From: Hyphomicrobiales bacterium
Lineage (GTDB): Bacteria; Pseudomonadota; Alphaproteobacteria; Rhizobiales; Rhizobiaceae
Direction of reading: 5' to 3'
DNA: 64,000 nucleotides
Assembly: GCA_900472625.1 (NCBI GenBank)
Contig: UCIT01000003.1
Span: 97,391-161,390, forward strand
Positions 53,825 to 63,197 of this stretch are shown piece after piece. The position numbers and the translations under genes were made by a program. Position 1 is the first letter of the stretch. Each line of letters starts with the position of its first letter. Under the pieces are notes generated by a model. That model searched no databases and was not told the DNA's origin. It worked only from the letters and a program-made list of their open reading frames with translations.

Positions 53825-55711
53825 TCAATCCATGGCGTGGATGTCGCGATCCTTGGTCTCCGGCAGGAAGATCAGACCGATGACCAGCGTGATGGCTGCG
53901 AAGATGATCGGGTACCAGAGGCCGAAGTAGATATCGCCTGTGGCAGCACTCATCGCGAAGGCCGTTGCCGGCAGCAAGCCGCCGAACCAGCCGTTGCCGA
54001 TGTGATAGGGCAGCGACATGCCGGTGTAGCGGATGCGGGTCGGGAACAGTTCGACAAGCAAGGCGGCGATCGGGCCGTAGACCATCGTCACGTAGAGAAC
54101 CAGCACGAACAGAATGGCAATGGTGCCGATCCAGTTGACCCGGGCCGGATCCGCGGTCATGGCGAAGGTGCCACCGCCGGCGATATTGTAGACCGCCATA
54201 TCGGTAACGCCGTTGGCTTCATCCGCCGTCAGCAGCTTGGTCGAGACCAACTGTGCTGCCGGAACCGTCTCCTTGGTGCCCGCGCGGATTGTCTCGGCAT
54301 TGAGCGACAGTTCCGGGTTGGCGGCGACGAAGGCGTCGAGCTTGGCGTCAGGAACCTTGATGGCGCCGCGGTTCAGCGGGTAGCCGCCGTCGTGAAGTGC
54401 GATGTTGGCGCTCTTTTCAAAAGCGGCCGTGAGACCCTTGGCCTTGTCGCCAGCGGCGATGGCGTCGAAGCTGGTGATGGTTTCATCACCGATCTTGACG
54501 GTTGCCGGCTGGCCGGCAGGGCCGGGGACGACATCGTAGGGCACCGAGTTCTTGGTCAGGAAGGCTGTCGCCACGTCGCAGGAACTGGTGAACTTGGACG
54601 TGCCGGTCGGGTTGAACTGGAATTTGCAGTCGGCCGGATCGGCGGTGACAGTCGCGCGGACAGATGCCTGGGCTTCTGCGAGCGCCGGGTTGGCGGTCCA
54701 GGTCATGGCCTTGAACAGCGGATTGTAGGTGACGGCGGCGATCAGCAGGCCAGCCATGATGATCGGCTTGCGACCGATCTTGTCGGACAGGCCACCGAAG
54801 ATGACGAAGAACGGCGTGCCGAGGATGAGGCCGACGGCAACCATGATGTTGGCCGATTGCAGATCGACCTTCAGCACGTTCTGCAGGAAGAACAGCGCAT
54901 AGAACTGGCCGCCATACCAGACGACCGCCTGGCCCATGGTGGCGCCGAGCAGGGCGATGATGGCGATCTTGGCGTTTCTCCACTGGCCGAAGGCTTCGGT
55001 CAGCGGCGCCTTCGAGCCCTTGCCTTCCGCCTTCATCTTCTGGAACGCCGGCGATTCGTTCATCTTGAGGCGGATCCAGACGGAAACGCCGAGCAGAACG
55101 ACGGAGACCAGGAACGGAATGCGCCAGCCCCAGGCGGCGAAGGCTTCCTTGCCCATGATGAACTGCACGCCGACAATAACGATCAGCGACAGGAAGAGGC
55201 CGAGCGTTGCCGTGGTCTGGATCCAGGAGGTGAAGTAGCCGCGCCGTCCGTTGGGCGCGTGCTCGGCCACATAGGTGGCGGCACCGCCGTATTCACCGCC
55301 AAGCGCCAGACCCTGCAGAAGGCGCAGGCCGATCAGGATGATCGGGGCGGCGATGCCGATGGTGGCCGCACCCGGCAGGATGCCGACGAGGAAGGTTGAG
55401 AGACCCATGATCAGGATGGTGACCAGGAAGGTGTACTTGCGACCGACGAGATCGCCGAGGCGGCCGAAGACCAGCGCCCCGAACGGACGCACCAGGAAGC
55501 CTGCGGCGAAGGCGAGCAGCGTGAAGATGTTGCGGGTGGCCTCGGGATACTGGGTGAAATAGGTGGCGCCGATATAGGTGGCGAGCGACCCGTAGAGATA
55601 GAAATCGTACCACTCGAATACGGTGCCGAGCGAGGAGGCGAAGATGACCTTCTTCTCCTCGGATGTCATCGGCCCGGCCTTCGCGCCGGCGACGGTTGCG
55701 ACATTTGCCAT
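53825..55711 (-). CDS. MFS metabolite:H+ symporter with a large periplasmic insertion
   Basis: A 628-residue major-facilitator carrier of the MHS (KgtP/ProP/ShiA-like) type. VFEWYDFYLYG is diagnostic, and the two cytoplasmic motifs are GRLGDLVGRK and GGLSDKIGRK. Between helices 9 and 10 there is a soluble loop of about 190 residues (roughly 335-525) that ordinary members of about 430-450 residues lack. It contains two Cys (C362, C378) and by topology should be periplasmic. The substrate is unknown, probably an organic acid or related metabolite. The start MANVATVAG at 55711 has GGAGGAC upstream. Confidence 0.9.
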   Translation of the reverse strand: MANVATVAGAKAGPMTSEEKKVIFASSLGTVFEWYDFYLYGSLATYIGATYFTQYPEATRNIFTLLAFAAGFLVRPFGALVFGRLGDLVGRKYTFLVTILIMGLSTFLVGILPGAATIGIAAPIILIGLRLLQGLALGGEYGGAATYVAEHAPNGRRGYFTSWIQTTATLGLFLSLIVIVGVQFIMGKEAFAAWGWRIPFLVSVVLLGVSVWIRLKMNESPAFQKMKAEGKGSKAPLTEAFGQWRNAKIAIIALLGATMGQAVVWYGGQFYALFFLQNVLKVDLQSANIMVAVGLILGTPFFVIFGGLSDKIGRKPIIMAGLLIAAVTYNPLFKAMTWTANPALAEAQASVRATVTADPADCKFQFNPTGTSKFTSSCDVATAFLTKNSVPYDVVPGPAGQPATVKIGDETITSFDAIAAGDKAKGLTAAFEKSANIALHDGGYPLNRGAIKVPDAKLDAFVAANPELSLNAETIRAGTKETVPAAQLVSTKLLTADEANGVTDMAVYNIAGGGTFAMTADPARVNWIGTIAILFVLVLYVTMVYGPIAALLVELFPTRIRYTGMSLPYHIGNGWFGGLLPATAFAMSAATGDIYFGLWYPIIFAAITLVIGLIFLPETKDRDIHAMD

Positions 55712-55887
55712 GTTCTGTCCTCCACAGAATGATGTGTACGCGTCGCGCGACCATGCTCTCCTCAAAGCATACCCCTGGTCGCGGTTCGCCTGTGAGGACT
55801 GTGACAGAAAAGTGATCCGTTACGGAGAGCGGCTTTGGGATTATGACTTTAGTCTAACGCGACGGCATTAGACGTGTGAGGCCCCAA

Positions 55888-55920
55888 CGAAAAAAGCCGG
55901 ATGGCGGGACCATCCGGCTT
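55888..55920 (-). terminator. Terminator of ndvA
   Basis: On the minus strand AAGCCGGATGG and CCATCCGGCTT form an 11-bp stem with a 5-nt loop followed by TTTTCG. It lies 26 nt beyond the ndvA stop. Confidence 0.85.
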
Positions 55921-55945
55921 CGATCGATTTTCGGCTGCGCCAGTG

Positions 55946-57709
55946 TCAGGCGGCTTCGGTCGTGTGTGCCTTGCGGACTTCCTCGTCCGTCAGGATTCCG
56001 CTAGCGCGGAGCAGTGCGGCGAAGCGGCCGTTGCTCTGGCTGAGCTCGTCGAAGCTGCCTTCTTCGACGACGCGACCATTGTCGAGAAAGAGAACCTTGT
56101 CCGCCTCGCGAACCGTCGACAGACGGTGGGCGATGATGAAGGTGGTGCGGTTCTGACGAAGGTTGTCGATCGCAGCCTTCACGCGGTTTTCGGTCTCGAC
56201 GTCGAGCGCGCTCGTCGCTTCATCAAGCACCAAGATCGGCGCATCCTTGAGGATAGCGCGGGCGATCGCCACACGTTGGCGTTCACCACCCGAAAGCCTG
56301 TTGCCGCGCTCGCCGACATGGGTGTCGTACTGGTCTTCGCGGGTCTCGATGAAGTCGGCCGCGGCAGCAGCTTCGGCCGCACGACGCATGTCTTCATCGG
56401 TGGCGTTCTCCCGGCCGAGGCGAATGTTGTCGCTGATCGAGCGGTTAAGCAGACCGGCGTCCTGGAACACGGTCGCGATATAGCGGCGCAGCGACTTGCG
56501 GGTGACCTTTGTCGTATCGTGGCCGTCGACGAGAATCTGGCCGCTGTCGGGGTCATAGACGCGCTGCAGCAGGTTGATCATCGTGGTCTTGCCCGAGCCG
56601 GTCGGGCCGACGATCGCAACCGTCTGGCCAGCCTTGGCGGTAAAGGATACGTTTTGCAGACCCTGCGTGCTGTTGCCGAAGCGGAACGAGACGTTGCGGA
56701 ACTCCACTTCACCCTTGACGTCGGCGATGTCGGCATTGCCGGCAGGCTCTTCGCGTTCACGCACCGAGTCTTCGAGCGAATAGAAGTCCTCGAGCTTCGA
56801 GCGGGCTTCGAAGATCTGCGTCGCGAACTGGCGCATCTGGTCGAGGCGCGAGATCAGCAGATTGGCAAAACCGATGAAGGCGATGACGTCACCGATGCGC
56901 AGTTCGCCGGCCTGGACCATGACGGTACCGATGACCAGGATGATCATCATGGCGATGGTCGATGCCATGCGGTTCATCGCGCCGGCCAGAGCCCACCAGT
57001 CGAGCACAGGATACTGAGCCTGCAGGAGGCGATCGGTGAACGAGCGCAGCGCCTTGGTTTCGGCTTCGATGCGGTTGTAGCTATGCAGAACCGAAACGTT
57101 GCTGATCGAGTCGCTGACATGCGAGAACACGGTGTGGTAGTGGTTTTCGACCGAAGCCTGGCCATCCTTGGTGCGGCTCATGACGAGGCGACCGATCAGC
57201 CAGTAAGCGGCGCCGAGCACAACGAGCACACCGGACAGGCGCATGTCCATGGACATCGCGGTCGGGATCAGGATGACGATGGCAACGACGGTCGCCAGGT
57301 GATTGCGCATGAATTCGAGCCACAGGCCGAACAGCGTCTCACAAGCACGCAGCAGCGTATGCAGCGCGTTCGATGTGCCGCGCTGGTGGTGCCAGGAGAG
57401 CGGCATCGAGATGATGCGGCCGAAAGCTTCCGTCAAAAGCGTCGCGCGGCGACCATGCGCCAGCCGGTCAGCCTCGCGGGCGACCAGAACAAATGCTATG
57501 GTGTTGAATACCGCGAAGGCCGCCCACATGAAGAGGATGGGCTTGACCTCGCCTTTGCCTGAAATGGCATCGATGATACGGCCGAAAAGGATCGGCTCGG
57601 CGATTGTGATCGCGGCGAGCACGATGTTCGCGATAACGACCAGGGATACGCGGAACTTGTATGCGCCCAAGTAGCGCAAAGCTCTTGCATAGACCTTGAA
57701 TAGCGACAC
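55946..57709 (-). CDS. ndvA: Beta-(1,2)-glucan ABC exporter NdvA/ChvA
   Basis: A 587-residue half-transporter with fused membrane and ATPase domains that exports cyclic beta-1,2-glucan to the periplasm. The membrane domain (residues 1-310) includes AEPILFGRIIDAISGKGEV and WHHQRGTSNALHTLLRACET. The ATPase has [45 protein letters not shown] and IIAHRLSTV. The start is GTG 57709 (first residues VSLFKVYARALRYLG) with AGAGG upstream; an ATG at 57730 overlaps that site. The substrate is made by NdvB, encoded at the left edge. Confidence 0.97.
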   Translation of the reverse strand: MSLFKVYARALRYLGAYKFRVSLVVIANIVLAAITIAEPILFGRIIDAISGKGEVKPILFMWAAFAVFNTIAFVLVAREADRLAHGRRATLLTEAFGRIISMPLSWHHQRGTSNALHTLLRACETLFGLWLEFMRNHLATVVAIVILIPTAMSMDMRLSGVLVVLGAAYWLIGRLVMSRTKDGQASVENHYHTVFSHVSDSISNVSVLHSYNRIEAETKALRSFTDRLLQAQYPVLDWWALAGAMNRMASTIAMMIILVIGTVMVQAGELRIGDVIAFIGFANLLISRLDQMRQFATQIFEARSKLEDFYSLEDSVREREEPAGNADIADVKGEVEFRNVSFRFGNSTQGLQNVSFTAKAGQTVAIVGPTGSGKTTMINLLQRVYDPDSGQILVDGHDTTKVTRKSLRRYIATVFQDAGLLNRSISDNIRLGRENATDEDMRRAAEAAAAADFIETREDQYDTHVGERGNRLSGGERQRVAIARAILKDAPILVLDEATSALDVETENRVKAAIDNLRQNRTTFIIAHRLSTVREADKVLFLDNGRVVEEGSFDELSQSNGRFAALLRASGILTDEEVRKAHTTEAA

Positions 57710-58034
57710 GGCGATTACCTCTTTGTGCATCTGCGAAATAGCGGATGTTGCGATGCTACAAAAATCTATCTGAACCGGCGATTAACGAGGCATTCATTGT
57801 CGGGTTGCCGTGCCCTGGCGCAGCTCGGTCTGGAAGCATACGAAGGCCAGATGTCGTGAAATTTTTTAGTGAAATAAAAACGCCCCACAATTATCACTTG
57901 CGCTCTGGTGTCAGGTTGGCACACGATAAGTCATACTCAGAACTTTATGTTAATTGCATCGATAACCGTTCGCTATCGAGATTCCGGTGCGGCGGCTTCA
58001 CTTAAAAAGCCTAGTACGGGATGGGGGCATTTTA
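57710..58034. other. AT-rich gap between ndvA and the luxR-type gene
   Basis: This divergent intergenic region must hold the promoters of ndvA and of the LuxR-type gene. It is AT-rich (for example AAATTTTTTAGTGAAATAAA). An 86-codon frame at 57745-58005 lacks a ribosome-binding site and is not called. I do not see a convincing lux box. Confidence 0.5.
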
Positions 58035-58778
58035 GTGAATATTCATTCTTTAATTCAATTGCTTGTCGTTCTCGAAGAATGCCGCACGGCTGAAGCCGTG
58101 GTCGATGAGCTGAATCATATCTTCACGTCATATGGCTTTGAATATTATGGGCTTCTTCGCTATCCAAAACATAACGAAGAGTTGGCCGGATCCGTGCTTG
58201 TCAGTCATTGGCCTGAGGGTTGGTCGCAGGTATACGTTGCCAAGAAATACATGCTCAATGATCCCTCGATGCGATATCTTGCACATGCTCAGAGGCCATT
58301 CAGGTGGCGAGATAGTCTTCTCGCTCTACGCAAAGACCCGCATTCGCGGCGCATGGAGCAGATGATGGCCGCCGCTGCAGGGTATGGACTGCGTGATGGC
58401 TATACATTTCCGATCCACGGTCGCGGCGGCATTCTTGGTATGATGGGCATGGGCGGCAAGCAGATCGAACTGGCGCCGGTCGAGATTTCACTGTTCGATG
58501 CGATAGCGCGAAAGGCCTTCTGGCGGCTTGTTGAGTTGCGGGGCGATGAGACGGCGGTTGTCGAGGATCTGTCTGGCACCGATACCCGGCTGACGCGCCG
58601 TGAGATGGAAATCCTGCAATACTTGGCTGAAGGCATGACCTCCGTCGAGATCGGCAAGCAGCTGCAGATTTCCAATCATACCGTCGATTGGTACATGAAC
58701 GGTCTGCAGGACAAGCTGAAGGCCAGAAATCGTCAGCATGCTGTTGCCGTGGCCTTCCGTCACGGCCTGATCAGCTAG
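58035..58778 (+). CDS. LuxR family quorum-sensing-type regulator (possible LuxR solo)
   Basis: A 247-residue regulator with an N-terminal autoinducer-binding domain and a C-terminal GerE helix-turn-helix. The five residues lining the acyl-homoserine-lactone pocket in TraR/LuxR are in register: W63, Y67, D76, P77 and W91 here (TraR W57, Y61, D70, P71, W85). The DNA-binding invariants E, L and G are present in REMEILQYLAEGMTSVEI. No luxI synthase is in the window. The start chosen is GTG 58035 with GGGGG upstream. It sits between ndvA and pyc. The ligand is not proven. Confidence 0.9.
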   Translation: MNIHSLIQLLVVLEECRTAEAVVDELNHIFTSYGFEYYGLLRYPKHNEELAGSVLVSHWPEGWSQVYVAKKYMLNDPSMRYLAHAQRPFRWRDSLLALRKDPHSRRMEQMMAAAAGYGLRDGYTFPIHGRGGILGMMGMGGKQIELAPVEISLFDAIARKAFWRLVELRGDETAVVEDLSGTDTRLTRREMEILQYLAEGMTSVEIGKQLQISNHTVDWYMNGLQDKLKARNRQHAVAVAFRHGLIS

Positions 58779-58890
58779 TTTAGAGAAATTCGATTTGGCG
58801 CTGTCCGGGAAATTGAACTTTCCGTGACAGCGCGTTAAGACTCCTTTCGCGGGTGCAGCATTGCCCGTTTCTATGCGTGAGGAGACTGCA

Positions 58891-61800
58891 TTGCCCATTT
58901 CCAAGATCCTTGTTGCCAACCGGTCCGAAATTGCCATCCGCGTGTTCCGCGCGGCCAACGAGCTTGGCATAAAAACGGTGGCGATATGGGCGGAAGAGGA
59001 CAAGCTGGCGCTGCACCGCTTCAAGGCGGACGAGAGCTACCAAGTGGGCCGCGGCCCGCATCTTGCCCGCGATCTCGGCCCGATCGAGAGCTATCTGTCG
59101 ATCGAGGAAGTCATTCGCGTCGCCAAGCTGTCCGGCGCCGACGCGATCCATCCGGGCTACGGCCTGCTGTCGGAAAGCCCTGAATTCGTCGATGCCTGCG
59201 ACAAGGCCGGCATCATCTTCATCGGCCCGCGCGCCGACACCATGCGCCGCCTCGGCAACAAGGTTGCGGCCAGAAACCTGGCGATCGAGATCGGCGTGCC
59301 TGTCGTTCCGGCCACCGATCCGCTGCCGGATGATATGGCTGAAGTCGCACGCATGGCCGAGGAAATCGGCTATCCCGTCATGCTCAAGGCCTCGTGGGGC
59401 GGCGGTGGCCGCGGCATGCGTGCCATCCGCGATCCCAAGGATTTGGCCCGCGAAGTGACCGAGGCCAAGCGTGAGGCGATGGCAGCCTTCGGCAAGGACG
59501 AGGTCTATCTCGAAAAACTCGTTGAGCGCGCCCGTCACGTCGAAAGCCAGGTTCTCGGCGATACGCATGGCAATGTCGTGCATCTGTTCGAGCGCGACTG
59601 CTCGGTCCAGCGCCGCAACCAGAAGGTCGTCGAGCGGGCGCCGGCGCCGTATCTCTCCGAAGCGCAGCGCCAGGAACTGGCGGGCTATTCGACCAGCATC
59701 GCCAAGGCGACGAACTATGTCGGCGCCGGCACGGTCGAATATCTGATGGATATGGACACCGGGAAGTTCTACTTCATCGAAGTCAATCCGCGTATCCAGG
59801 TCGAGCACACGGTGACTGAAGTCGTCACCGGCATCGATATCGTCAAGGCGCAGATCCATATCCTCGACGGCTTCGCAATCGGCACGCCGGAATCGGGTGT
59901 TCCCAAGCAGGAAGACATCAAGCTCAACGGCCATGCGCTTCAGTGCCGTATCACTACCGAGGATCCGGAGCACAACTTCATTCCGGATTACGGCCGCATT
60001 ACCGCCTATCGTTCGGCCTCCGGCTTCGGCATCCGCCTGGATGGCGGCACGTCCTATTCGGGCGCGATCATCACCCGCTATTACGATCCGCTGCTGGTGA
60101 AGGTCACGGCCTGGGCGCCGAACCCTTCGGAGGCGATTTCCCGCATGGACCGCGCGCTGCGCGAATTCCGTATCCGCGGCGTCGCCACAAACCTGACCTT
60201 CCTGGAAGCGATCATCACGCATCCGAAGTTCAAGGACAACACCTACACGACCCGCTTCATCGATACGACGCCGGAGCTGTTCCAGCAGGTCAAGCGCCAG
60301 GACCGCGCGACGAAGCTTTTGACCTATCTGGCCGACGTGACGGTCAACGGCCATCCGGAAGCCAAGGACCGGCCAAAGCCGACGGCAGATGCCGCCGAGC
60401 CCGTCGTGCCCTACACCAACGGCGCCACCGTCAAGGACGGCACCAAGCAGCTTCTCGACACGCTGGGGCCGAAGAAGTTCGGCGAATGGATGCGCAACGA
60501 AAAGCGCGTGCTGATGACAGACACGACGATGCGCGACGGCCACCAGTCGCTGCTCGCCACCCGCATGCGCACGCACGACATTGCCCGCATCGCAGGCACC
60601 TATGCGCATGCGCTGCCGAACCTGTTGTCGCTCGAGTGCTGGGGCGGAGCGACCTTCGACGTGTCGATGCGCTTCTTGACGGAAGATCCGTGGGAGCGGC
60701 TGTCGATGGTGCGCGAGGCGGCGCCGAACCTGCTGCTGCAGATGCTGCTGCGCGGCGCCAACGGCGTCGGCTACAAGAACTATCCTGACAACGTCGTCAA
60801 ATACTTCGTCCGCCAGGCAGCGGCCGGCGGCATCGATCTCTTCCGCGTGTTCGACTGCCTGAACTGGGTCGAGAACATGCGCGTGTCGATGGATGCCGTG
60901 GCCGAGGAGAACAAGCTCTGCGAAGCGGCGATCTGCTACACGGGCGATATCCTGAACTCGGCGCGTCCGAAGTACGACCTGAAATACTACACCGACCTCG
61001 CCGTGCAGCTGGAAAAGGCTGGCGCTCACATCATCGCGCTGAAAGACATGGCTGGCCTGTTGAAGCCGGCGGCCGCCACCGTGCTGTTTAAGGCGCTGCG
61101 CGAAGCCACGAGCCTGCCGATCCACTTCCACACCCATGATACGTCGGGCATTGCTGCCGCGACGGTGCTGGCGGCCGTGGATGCCGGCGTCGATGCCGTC
61201 GATGCAGCGATGGATGCGCTGTCGGGCAATACCTCGCAACCCTGCCTGGGTTCGATCGTCGAGGCGCTGCGCGGTTCCGAGCGAGATCCGGGCCTCGATC
61301 CGGAATGGATCCGCCGTATCTCCTTCTACTGGGAAGCGGTGCGCCACCAGTACGCGGCTTTCGAAAGCGATCTCAAGGGTCCCGCTTCGGAAGTCTATCT
61401 GCACGAAATGCCGGGCGGGCAGTTCACCAATCTCAAGGAGCAGGCGCGTTCGCTGGGGCTCGAGACCCGCTGGCACAAAGTGGCGCAGGCCTATGCCGAC
61501 GCCAACCAGATGTTCGGCGATATCGTCAAGGTGACGCCGTCCTCCAAGGTCGTCGGCGACATGGCGCTGATGATGGTCTCCCAGGATCTGACGGTCGCCG
61601 ATGTCGTCAATCCGGCCAAGGATGTTTCCTTCCCGGAATCCGTCGTGTCGATGCTGAAGGGCGACCTCGGTCAGCCGCCGTCTGGCTGGCCGGAAGCGCT
61701 GCAGAAGAAGGCGCTGAAGGGTGACGCTCCCTATACTGTGCGCCCGGGCTCGCTGCTCGAGGACGCCGATCTCGATGCGGAGCGCAAGACGATCGAGACC

Positions 61801-62355
61801 AAGCTGGAGCGCAATGTCAGCGACTTCGAATTCGCTTCCTATCTGATGTACCCGAAGGTGTTTACCGACTTCGCGCTGGCCTCCGATACCTACGGCCCGG
61901 TCTCGGTTCTGCCGACGCCTGCCTACTTCTACGGTCTGGCCGACGGTGAAGAACTGTTTGCAGATATCGAGAAGGGCAAGACGCTCGTCATCGTCAACCA
62001 GGCGATGAGCGGCACCGACAGCCAGGGCATGGTGACGGTATTTTTCGAACTCAACGGCCAGCCGCGCCGCATCAAGGTGCCGGATCGCGCCCACGGCGCC
62101 ACCGGTGCCGCCGCCCGCCGCAAGGCTGAGCCCGGCAATGCCGCCCATGTCGGCGCGCCGATGCCGGGTGTCATCTCCCGCGCCTTCGTTTCGGCCGGCC
62201 AGACGGTCAGCGCCGGCGATGTGCTGGTGTCGATCGAGGCAATGAAGATGGAAACGGCGATCCATGCAGAGAAGGACGGGACCATCGCCGAAGTTCTCGT
62301 CAAGGCCGGCGACCAGATCGACGCCAAGGACCTGCTGGTGACCTATGCGGGATGA
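58891..62355 (+). CDS. pyc: Pyruvate carboxylase
   Basis: An 1154-residue biotin enzyme that makes oxaloacetate from pyruvate. Domains in order are biotin carboxylase (residues 1 to about 455; SWGGGGRGMRAI, FIEVNPRIQVEHTVTE), the allosteric linker, carboxyltransferase (about 530-1000; TDTTMRDGHQSLLATRMRT, IALKDMAGLLKP, HFHTHDTSG), and the C-terminal carrier domain with IEAMKMETA, placing the biotinylated Lys at 1119. Size and positions match the well-studied Rhizobium etli enzyme. The start is TTG 58891 with GAGGAG upstream, giving (M)PISKILVANRSEIA. Confidence 0.98.
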   Translation: MPISKILVANRSEIAIRVFRAANELGIKTVAIWAEEDKLALHRFKADESYQVGRGPHLARDLGPIESYLSIEEVIRVAKLSGADAIHPGYGLLSESPEFVDACDKAGIIFIGPRADTMRRLGNKVAARNLAIEIGVPVVPATDPLPDDMAEVARMAEEIGYPVMLKASWGGGGRGMRAIRDPKDLAREVTEAKREAMAAFGKDEVYLEKLVERARHVESQVLGDTHGNVVHLFERDCSVQRRNQKVVERAPAPYLSEAQRQELAGYSTSIAKATNYVGAGTVEYLMDMDTGKFYFIEVNPRIQVEHTVTEVVTGIDIVKAQIHILDGFAIGTPESGVPKQEDIKLNGHALQCRITTEDPEHNFIPDYGRITAYRSASGFGIRLDGGTSYSGAIITRYYDPLLVKVTAWAPNPSEAISRMDRALREFRIRGVATNLTFLEAIITHPKFKDNTYTTRFIDTTPELFQQVKRQDRATKLLTYLADVTVNGHPEAKDRPKPTADAAEPVVPYTNGATVKDGTKQLLDTLGPKKFGEWMRNEKRVLMTDTTMRDGHQSLLATRMRTHDIARIAGTYAHALPNLLSLECWGGATFDVSMRFLTEDPWERLSMVREAAPNLLLQMLLRGANGVGYKNYPDNVVKYFVRQAAAGGIDLFRVFDCLNWVENMRVSMDAVAEENKLCEAAICYTGDILNSARPKYDLKYYTDLAVQLEKAGAHIIALKDMAGLLKPAAATVLFKALREATSLPIHFHTHDTSGIAAATVLAAVDAGVDAVDAAMDALSGNTSQPCLGSIVEALRGSERDPGLDPEWIRRISFYWEAVRHQYAAFESDLKGPASEVYLHEMPGGQFTNLKEQARSLGLETRWHKVAQAYADANQMFGDIVKVTPSSKVVGDMALMMVSQDLTVADVVNPAKDVSFPESVVSMLKGDLGQPPSGWPEALQKKALKGDAPYTVRPGSLLEDADLDAERKTIETKLERNVSDFEFASYLMYPKVFTDFALASDTYGPVSVLPTPAYFYGLADGEELFADIEKGKTLVIVNQAMSGTDSQGMVTVFFELNGQPRRIKVPDRAHGATGAAARRKAEPGNAAHVGAPMPGVISRAFVSAGQTVSAGDVLVSIEAMKMETAIHAEKDGTIAEVLVKAGDQIDAKDLLVTYAG

Positions 62356-62373
62356 TCAATAATAAATGAACTG

Positions 62374-62401
62374 AAAAAGGCGGCTCTCGGGCCGCCTTTT
62401 T
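62374..62401 (+). terminator. Terminator after pyc
   Basis: AAAAAGGCGGC and GCCGCCTTTTT form a stem around TCTCGG. The A/T tracts on both sides could let it also end the leftward ABC operon. Confidence 0.88.
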
Positions 62402-62435
62402 CATGTCTATGCAAGCTGGGCATCCGCCGATTTTC

Positions 62436-63197
62436 TCAAATATCGTAGCTATGCGCCGCATTGATCGTCGAGATGAAGCGCTTGGTGCGCTCGCGTTCCG
62501 GCGCGGTGAAGATGTTACGGGCGCTGCCGGTTTCTACGACGCTGCCGGCTTCAAGGAAGACGACGTCGTTGGCAATCTTCGAGGCGAGCCTGAGGTCGTG
62601 GGTCGCCATCACCATGGTTGTGCCCTCGCTGGCGAGGCGACCGAGCACGTCGACCACTTCGGCCGACAGTTCCGGATCGAGCGCCGAGGTCGGCTCGTCG
62701 CAGAGCAGCACGCGCGGCGAGGGGGCAAGCGCGCGGGCGATCGCTACGCGCTGCTGCTGGCCGCCCGAGAGCGTCGAAGGCCAGGCATCGGCCTTGTGGG
62801 CCATGCCGACTTTGGTCAGCAGTTCCATGGCGCGGTCGCGGGCTCTTTGCTTCGGCCACTTCAGCACGGTCACCAGGCTCTCCATGACGTTTTCGATCGC
62901 CGTCTGGTGCGGGAAGAGCTGGAAATTCTGGAACACCATGCCGGTCTGGCGGCGAATCTTCTGGATTGCCGGCCAGCTGGTCTTCTGGCCGGGCTTGAAG
63001 GTCAGTGTCTCCTCGCCGAGGCGGATGGTACCTGCAGTGGGGATCTCCAGCAGGTTGATGCAGCGCAGCAGCGTGCTCTTGCCGCCGCCGGAAGGACCGA
63101 CCAGGGCTGTGACATTACCCTCGGGGATACGAATGCTGATGTCTTTGAGGATGACGGCGTCGCCGAAGCGCTTTTCGATGTTCGACAGTTCGATCAT
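62436..63197 (-). CDS. Polar amino acid ABC transporter ATP-binding protein
   Basis: A 253-residue ATPase of the GlnQ/HisP type. It shows GPSGGGKSTLLRCINLLE, the GMVFQNFQLFPHQTA Q-loop region, [30 protein letters not shown] and MATHD. It starts at ATG 63197, overlapping the permease stop as ATGA. Its permease partner is encoded just upstream; the binding protein gene must lie outside the window. The amino acid transported cannot be told from the ATPase. Confidence 0.94.
   Translation of the reverse strand: MIELSNIEKRFGDAVILKDISIRIPEGNVTALVGPSGGGKSTLLRCINLLEIPTAGTIRLGEETLTFKPGQKTSWPAIQKIRRQTGMVFQNFQLFPHQTAIENVMESLVTVLKWPKQRARDRAMELLTKVGMAHKADAWPSTLSGGQQQRVAIARALAPSPRVLLCDEPTSALDPELSAEVVDVLGRLASEGTTMVMATHDLRLASKIANDVVFLEAGSVVETGSARNIFTAPERERTKRFISTINAAHSYDI

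Noticed and set aside
53810..55399. A 529-codon rightward open frame over the MFS gene
   Set aside because: It is antisense to a carrier with clear MFS motifs and has an artefactual Asp/Gly/Arg-rich composition.
57745..58005. An 86-codon frame in the ndvA-luxR gap
   Set aside because: No ribosome-binding site and no recognisable sequence; the gap must hold two divergent promoters.
58861..58890. ATG at 58861 as the start of pyc
   Set aside because: It would add ten residues before the conserved PISKILVANRSEIA start; GAGGAG is correctly spaced for the TTG at 58891, giving the known 1154-residue length.
58780..62265. An 1161-codon leftward open frame covering nearly all of pyc
   Set aside because: It is the mirror of a GC-rich gene with strong third-position bias; it has no family motifs or ribosome-binding site, and pyc on the other strand is unmistakable.
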